DNA of 9,103 nucleotides from Holophagaceae bacterium (GTDB lineage: Bacteria > Acidobacteriota > Holophagae > Holophagales > Holophagaceae), in contig JANXQX010000319.1 in NCBI GenBank assembly GCA_025353305.1, positions 1-9,103 on the forward strand, given 5' to 3'. How positions within the stretch are numbered: position 1 is the stretch's first letter; each line of letters starts with the position of its first letter. The notes beneath the pieces were generated by a model that worked only from the letters and a program-made list of their open reading frames with translations, ran no database searches and was not told the origin of the DNA. The position numbers and the translations under genes were made by a program. Below, in pieces: positions 5,979-9,103 of this stretch.

Positions 5979-6716
5979 TCATGGCTGCTTCTCAAAAAAC
6001 ATCACCACCATGCCGAAGCCCACTCGGTCGCCAGGCATGGTTTCCCGGGCGTCCCCGGCCTGCAGGCGATCGCCCTTCACGTAGGTGCCGTTGGTCACGC
6101 CGGGTTCTTCAACGATGAAAAAGCGGCCGTGCTCGCAAAGGATCCGGGCATGCCGGCGGCTGATGCTAAGGTTCGGATCCTCATCGGTCAGGTCGATGTC
6201 CGGGTACAGGCCCGTGGCGGGATCGAACCTGCCCACAAGTGCCCCATGACTATTGATGGGATAACGCTTGCCCGTGATGACGGACACCAGGCTGGAACCG
6301 AATGTCGGGGCTACGACGGCCGGTTGGACCTTGTCGGAATCATCGCCTCCGCTCTCGACGCGTATGGACAGCTCGCGATTCCGCTGCGCCAGGCGCTGCA
6401 TCATCTTCACGGAGACTTCTGGGTTCTGCCGGATCATGCGCAGGAATGTTCCCCGGGTGATCGCGATTAGCTCCGTGTCTTCCAGGGCCACTGCCGTGTG
6501 AGCGCGGGAAATGGCTTCAAGCAAACTGCCTTCACCGAAAAATTCACCCTTGGCCAATTCCTCGACCCAGTCGCCCATGGGCTTGTCCCCGGTATACAGG
6601 CGGACTTTGCCATTGAGAATGACGTACATCTGCTGGGCCAGATCCCCCTTGGTGTAGACCACTTCACCTTCGCGGAAGCGAAGCTTGCTCTGGTCAATGA
6701 AACTGGAATCGGCCAT
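5979..6716 (-). CDS. Cyclic nucleotide-binding domain fused to FHA domain
   Basis: A 245-aa product starting MADSSFIDQS. Residues 10-115 form a cNMP-binding (CAP_ED) fold: GEVVYTKGD, YVILNGKVRLY and the phosphate-binding cassette FFGEGSLLEAISRAHTA (59-75), with Glu62 and Arg71 in the expected places. After a Gly/Asp linker (122-140), residues 158-243 form a forkhead-associated domain with GR (162-163), SISRRHA (184-190) and TNGT (208-211), which normally bind a phosphothreonine. There is no DNA-binding helix-turn-helix, so it is not a CRP-type regulator. It is more likely an adaptor that joins a nucleotide or allosteric signal to Ser/Thr phosphorylation. It is probably cytosolic. It heads the leftward block with the 73-aa and membrane proteins, separated by a 154-bp gap carrying heptamer arrays. 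Only a weak ribosome site is visible. The ligand (cAMP, cGMP or none) is not determined. Confidence 0.9.
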   Translation of the reverse strand: MADSSFIDQSKLRFREGEVVYTKGDLAQQMYVILNGKVRLYTGDKPMGDWVEELAKGEFFGEGSLLEAISRAHTAVALEDTELIAITRGTFLRMIRQNPEVSVKMMQRLAQRNRELSIRVESGGDDSDKVQPAVVAPTFGSSLVSVITGKRYPINSHGALVGRFDPATGLYPDIDLTDEDPNLSISRRHARILCEHGRFFIVEEPGVTNGTYVKGDRLQAGDARETMPGDRVGFGMVVMFFEKQP

Positions 6717-6934
6717 CCGGGGTCCAAGAGAATGAACTAGGTTAGCCTGCCCCGACCTGGAATGGGCAAGAGGCTTCGAAAACCTTTGTGTTTTTCGGGA
6801 TAAAGTACTGGCGCCAAGGGCTCCAAAGGTCTTTTATAACCAGGTCTGAAGCAGTTCGACTTCCCCATGGCCAAATCCACCGGGCTGGACTCCGAATCCT
6901 GGGTCCAGTGACCGACCCACGGAAAGACCTCCTC

Positions 6935-6973
6935 ATGCGAATGCGATTCCTTCGGGAATTGAAATCCCCATAA
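6935..6973 (+). CDS. Possible 12-codon uORF in the lpxK leader
   Basis: ATG at 6935 encodes MRMRFLRELKSP and ends at TAA 6971-6973, 9 nt before the lpxK ATG. GGAAAG lies 8 nt upstream of it. The frame contains the hairpin at 6944-6961. It may be chance; the close spacing to lpxK is the only support. Confidence 0.25.
   Translation: MRMRFLRELKSP
6944..6961 (+). promoter_or_regulatory. cUUCGg hairpin just before lpxK
   Basis: CGATTCC-TTCG-GGAATTG forms a 7-bp stem with one G-U pair, closed by the very stable C(UUCG)G tetraloop. It ends 21 nt before the lpxK start, upstream of the AAGG ribosome site (6972-6975). It lacks a T-tract, so it is not a typical terminator. It could shape the 5' end of the mRNA or affect translation. 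Confidence 0.45.
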
Positions 6974-6982
6974 GGTATATGT

Positions 6983-8038
6983 ATGTCCCTGCTTCGCTGG
7001 CTGGCCGCTCCGCTCTCGCCTTTCTACGGTGCGGTGGTACGCCTGCGGAACCGCGCGTTCGATGCCCATCCGGAGCGGGCATCGCGAGTTGATGCGCGCG
7101 TCGTTTCCATCGGGAACCTGAGCACCGGCGGAACGGGCAAGACGCCCCTGACGCTCCTGCTGGCGGAATCACTCCAGGCCGCGGGCTGGACCAACGCGGT
7201 GATTTCCCGGGGCTACGGCGGTAAACGGGATTTCGATGTGATGGCTGTCGGCCCGGAATCGAAGGCCGCGCAAGTGGGCGATGAGCCGTTGTTCATGGCC
7301 CGGCGCTTGGGTGCGGGCCGCGTGGTGGTGGCCCGTAATCGTTCTGCCGGCGCTGCGAGCGCGCTGGCGCTCAAGCCTTCAACCAAGGTGCTGCTGCTGG
7401 ATGACGGTTTCCAACACCGCGCCCTGCATCGCGAACTGGACCTGCTCGTGCTCGATGGCGTGCGGAGGTGGGGCAACGGGAAAATGCTGCCCTTGGGTGA
7501 TCTGCGCGAGCCCCAGGACTCCGCGAAACGGGCTCATGCCTTGGTGGTGACCCGAGGCGGGCTGGCCCCTAAAGATGAAATCAAAGCCTGGTGGAAGCAG
7601 TACGGCAGCGGCGGACCGATCTTCTACGTGGACTTTGCCATCGGCGCTTTGCGGTCCTTCAACGCCAAGGGCGAGCCAGACCGACTGGAATTACCGGCCC
7701 CCCACCTGGGCCAATTATTTGCATTCTGCGCCCTGGGCCATCCCGAGGCTTTCTTTGCCGACCTTCTGGTGGCGGGCCTTTCCTGGTCAGGCACGAAAAT
7801 ATTCCGGGACCATCATGCCGTGCGTCCCCGGGAGCTGTGGCTGGTGCAGGAAGCCGCTGCGAAGGAAGGTGCTTCGAGCCTGGTCTGCACCGAAAAAGAT
7901 GCCGTGAAGCTGGGGACCGAGCACCTTGCGGTACTGCAAATGCCCTTGTGGATCGCTGAGCAGAAAGTCATCGGCGCCGACGCACTGCAGGATTGGGTTC
8001 TGGAGCGACTTAACCACTCCGGGGAATCCCATACCTGA
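6983..8038 (+). CDS. lpxK: Tetraacyldisaccharide 4'-kinase (lipid A)
   Basis: A 351-aa product of normal LpxK length. LpxK phosphorylates the 4' position of the tetraacyldisaccharide 1-phosphate precursor to give lipid IVA, at the cytosolic face of the inner membrane. The amphipathic N-terminus (LLRWLAAPLSPFYGAVVRLRN) fits membrane attachment. Walker A is IGNLSTGGTGKTP (43-55). Other family marks are ISRGYGG (74-80), VGDEP (98-102) with the Asp expected to be catalytic, LLDDGFQHR (138-146), FRDHHAV in the C-terminal half, and CTEKDAVKL near residue 307. The start at 6983 has AAGG 7 nt upstream. An overlapping ATG at 6979 is out of frame. No waaA or other lpx gene is in the window, so lpxK stands apart from the usual lipid A cluster. 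A methyltransferase follows on the same strand. Confidence 0.95.
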   Translation: MSLLRWLAAPLSPFYGAVVRLRNRAFDAHPERASRVDARVVSIGNLSTGGTGKTPLTLLLAESLQAAGWTNAVISRGYGGKRDFDVMAVGPESKAAQVGDEPLFMARRLGAGRVVVARNRSAGAASALALKPSTKVLLLDDGFQHRALHRELDLLVLDGVRRWGNGKMLPLGDLREPQDSAKRAHALVVTRGGLAPKDEIKAWWKQYGSGGPIFYVDFAIGALRSFNAKGEPDRLELPAPHLGQLFAFCALGHPEAFFADLLVAGLSWSGTKIFRDHHAVRPRELWLVQEAAAKEGASSLVCTEKDAVKLGTEHLAVLQMPLWIAEQKVIGADALQDWVLERLNHSGESHT

Positions 8039-8051
8039 GTAATTAATTAAT

Positions 8052-8056
8052 GGAGG
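8052..8056 (+). promoter_or_regulatory. Shine-Dalgarno GGAGG deciding a GTG start
   Basis: GGAGG lies 5 nt before GTG 8062. The alternative ATG at 8050 overlaps this site and has only AATTAATTA ahead of it. Confidence 0.6.
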
Positions 8057-8061
8057 GGATT

Positions 8062-8853
8062 GTGGAGGCTGGAAGATCTGAGGATGCTTACGGGCAGATC
8101 CAGTACCGCAAGCTAATTGCCTGGCCCGAGCGCCTCCGGCGGGAAGCCGCGCTCCTGGAGCGGGTGCTGGGGACAGTTTCGGTAAAGGCGCTCCTCGACC
8201 TCGGCTGCGGCACGGGGGAGCACAGCCGTTTCCTGCGATCGCTGGGCTGCGCTGTGACTGGAGTCGATGCCTCTGAAGCACAGCTCCAGGCTGCTCGTGA
8301 GGCGGATCCCGTCGATGCGGATTCCGGACCGGCACGGTATGTCCAGGGCGACCTGGCCTCCATCGGGACGCTGGTCCCGGAAGGTTACGGAGGGGCCATC
8401 TGTCTGGGGAACACACTGCCCCACATTACGGACCTAGACAATCTGCATCGGTTCTTCGCCGGACTCGCCAGCCGCCTCCTGCCGGGCGCACCCTTCCTTC
8501 TGCAGATCCTGAACTACGACCGGATCCTGGACCGGAGCGAACGCACGTTCCCCCTGACCCTGCGACCGGGTGAGGCCGCGGGCGAGGAGACCGTTTTCCT
8601 GCGTCTGATGACCCCCCGAGCCGACGGATCGCTGATCTTCACCCCAGCCACTTTTCGCTATCGGCCTGGTATGGAGCCACCCCTTGAGTTGATCTCCGCC
8701 CAGAACGTCCATCTCCATGGGTGGCGGCGTTCCGAACTGGAGGGACCGCTCCGCACCGCGGGGTTCGAGGTATACGAGGCCTTCGGCAACATGACCGGCG
8801 ATCCCTGGAGTCCCGAAGCTTCCGACCTGGTCCTGTGGGCGGTCAGGGATTGA
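8062..8853 (+). CDS. Class I SAM-dependent methyltransferase
   Basis: A 263-aa product from GTG 8062; ATG 8050 is the alternative and adds four residues. The Rossmann SAM-binding motif I is LLDLGCGTGEHS (44-55). Motif II is GVDAS (67-71), with the acidic residue that binds the ribose. QGDL (95-98) and AICLGNTLPHI (112-122) are the later core motifs. A C-terminal region rich in beta strands (roughly 150-250) probably forms the substrate lid. The substrate is not apparent: the GNTLPHI stretch is seen in small-molecule N-methyltransferase-like members, but this is not enough to assign one. It lies 23 bp after lpxK and is probably co-transcribed. A link to lipid A or envelope chemistry is only positional. 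Confidence 0.9.
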   Translation: MEAGRSEDAYGQIQYRKLIAWPERLRREAALLERVLGTVSVKALLDLGCGTGEHSRFLRSLGCAVTGVDASEAQLQAAREADPVDADSGPARYVQGDLASIGTLVPEGYGGAICLGNTLPHITDLDNLHRFFAGLASRLLPGAPFLLQILNYDRILDRSERTFPLTLRPGEAAGEETVFLRLMTPRADGSLIFTPATFRYRPGMEPPLELISAQNVHLHGWRRSELEGPLRTAGFEVYEAFGNMTGDPWSPEASDLVLWAVRD

Positions 8854-8878
8854 CGGCAATCGTCGTGTAATCTGGAAT
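8850..8878 (+). promoter_or_regulatory. Candidate sigma-70-like promoter
   Basis: TTGACG (8850-8855, 5 of 6 to consensus) is separated by 17 bp from TGGAAT (8873-8878, 4 of 6). The -35 hexamer overlaps the stop codon of the methyltransferase. It would drive the short ORF at 8900. It is a weak call by eye. Confidence 0.3.
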
Positions 8879-8899
8879 CGCTCATTCCTGGAGACCGGC

Positions 8900-8917
8900 A
8901 TGAAAAATCTTTCCTGA
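8900..8917 (+). pseudogene. Gene start that stops after five codons
   Basis: GGAGA (8890-8894) precedes ATG 8900 by 5 nt. The frame reads MKNLS then TGA. Beyond the stop the same frame continues L-S-L-I-L-S, which together with MKNLS would look like a signal-peptide start, before a second stop at about 8951. No downstream coding sequence follows, only a hairpin and the CACAGAT repeat. It may be a decayed gene 5' end, or a leader peptide. Chance is possible. Confidence 0.3.
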
Positions 8918-8938
8918 TTATCCCTGATCCTCAGCCCA

Positions 8939-8960
8939 CAGCTTTTCAGGTAAAAAGCTG
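8939..8960. other. Hairpin, 8-bp perfect stem and 6-nt loop
   Basis: CAGCTTTT-caggta-AAAAGCTG. It lies 86 bp past the methyltransferase stop and directly before the CACAGAT repeat. There is no T-tract after it on the plus strand, so an intrinsic terminator is not clear. Confidence 0.4.
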
Positions 8961-8963
8961 ACC

Positions 8964-8988
8964 CACAGATTCCACAGATGACACAGAT
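8964..8988. repeat. Short tandem repeat, CACAGAT x3
   Basis: CACAGAT occurs at 8964-8970, 8973-8979 and 8982-8988, with an exact 9-bp period. The two spacer bases differ. It lies in the gene-free right end of the window. Confidence 0.75.
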
Positions 8989-9058
8989 TTCCGGATGGCT
9001 ACCGACCGCGGGGGAGAGGGAATCTCCCGTTTTCTCCGCATGGGCCAACCGGTTTTCA

Positions 9059-9103
9059 GGGCGGCGGCGGCCACGCGCCTTTGGTGCGGAAGAGCCGCCG
9101 CCC
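9059..9103. other. Nested GC-rich stem-loop at the window edge
   Basis: The outer arms GGGCGGCGGC (9059-9068) and GCCGCCGCCC (9094-9103) are perfectly complementary over 10 bp. Inside, a symmetric 5x5 internal loop leads to a second stem, CGCGCC-TTT-GGTGCG, of six pairs including one G-U. The element may extend beyond the window. It could be a REP-like repeat, a terminator core or a structured RNA. Confidence 0.55.

Noticed and set aside
5860..6084. Plus-strand frame translating as SPQPTAHS repeats
   Set aside because: It is a read-through of the heptamer array and then antisense of the FHA gene; not a real repeat protein.
6812..6840. TATAAC as a -10 box for lpxK
   Set aside because: No acceptable -35 at 16-18 bp (CGCCAA). 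On the minus strand the best pair reaches only 3 of 6 matches in each hexamer.

Overview
The window is about 9.1 kb of GC-rich (roughly 60-65% by eye) chromosomal DNA from a Gram-negative, didermic bacterium. lpxK (lipid A 4'-kinase) and an SPII lipoprotein signal show an outer membrane. The mix of etfBA, a DUF1175-type protein, a cyclic-nucleotide/FHA fusion and intergenic short-period repeats would fit an Acidobacteriota/Holophagae-like genome (Geothrix/Holophaga type). That placement is inference from general character, not a demonstrated match. No rRNA, tRNA, CRISPR array, transposase or phage gene is visible.

Left block (1-2543, minus strand): three exported-protein genes read leftward. 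They are a DUF1175/YfaT-like protein with an NlpC/P60-like Cys-His-His arrangement, a small HExxH putative metalloprotease that almost abuts it, and a partial Asp-box lipoprotein whose frame runs off the left edge through a short tandem repeat. A 166-bp divergent intergenic region separates this block from the etf genes.

Centre (2710-4479, plus strand): etfB-etfA encode the two subunits of electron transfer flavoprotein, with both family signatures intact. They converge on a minus-strand operon-like block (6716 to 4653). This encodes a cNMP-binding/FHA fusion, a 73-aa acidic unknown protein, and a four-helix membrane protein coupled to it by an ATGA overlap. The convergent junction (4480-4652) carries facing CACAAAG/CTTTGTG repeats that could act as a bidirectional terminator.

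Right block (6983-8853, plus strand): lpxK, preceded by a short uORF and a cUUCGg hairpin, followed 23 bp later by a class I SAM-dependent methyltransferase. The right edge (8854-9103) holds a gene start that dies after five codons, a hairpin, a CACAGAT repeat and a nested GC-rich stem-loop cut by the window end.

The main unexplained signal is a set of short-period (7-10 bp) tandem repeats in the gaps between genes. There are at least five small arrays: (CTTGGCG), (CACAAAG), (GTCGAGA), (YACAGCC)8 and (CACAGAT). Two of them sit next to what look like damaged gene ends. No complete new defence or mobile system is evident.
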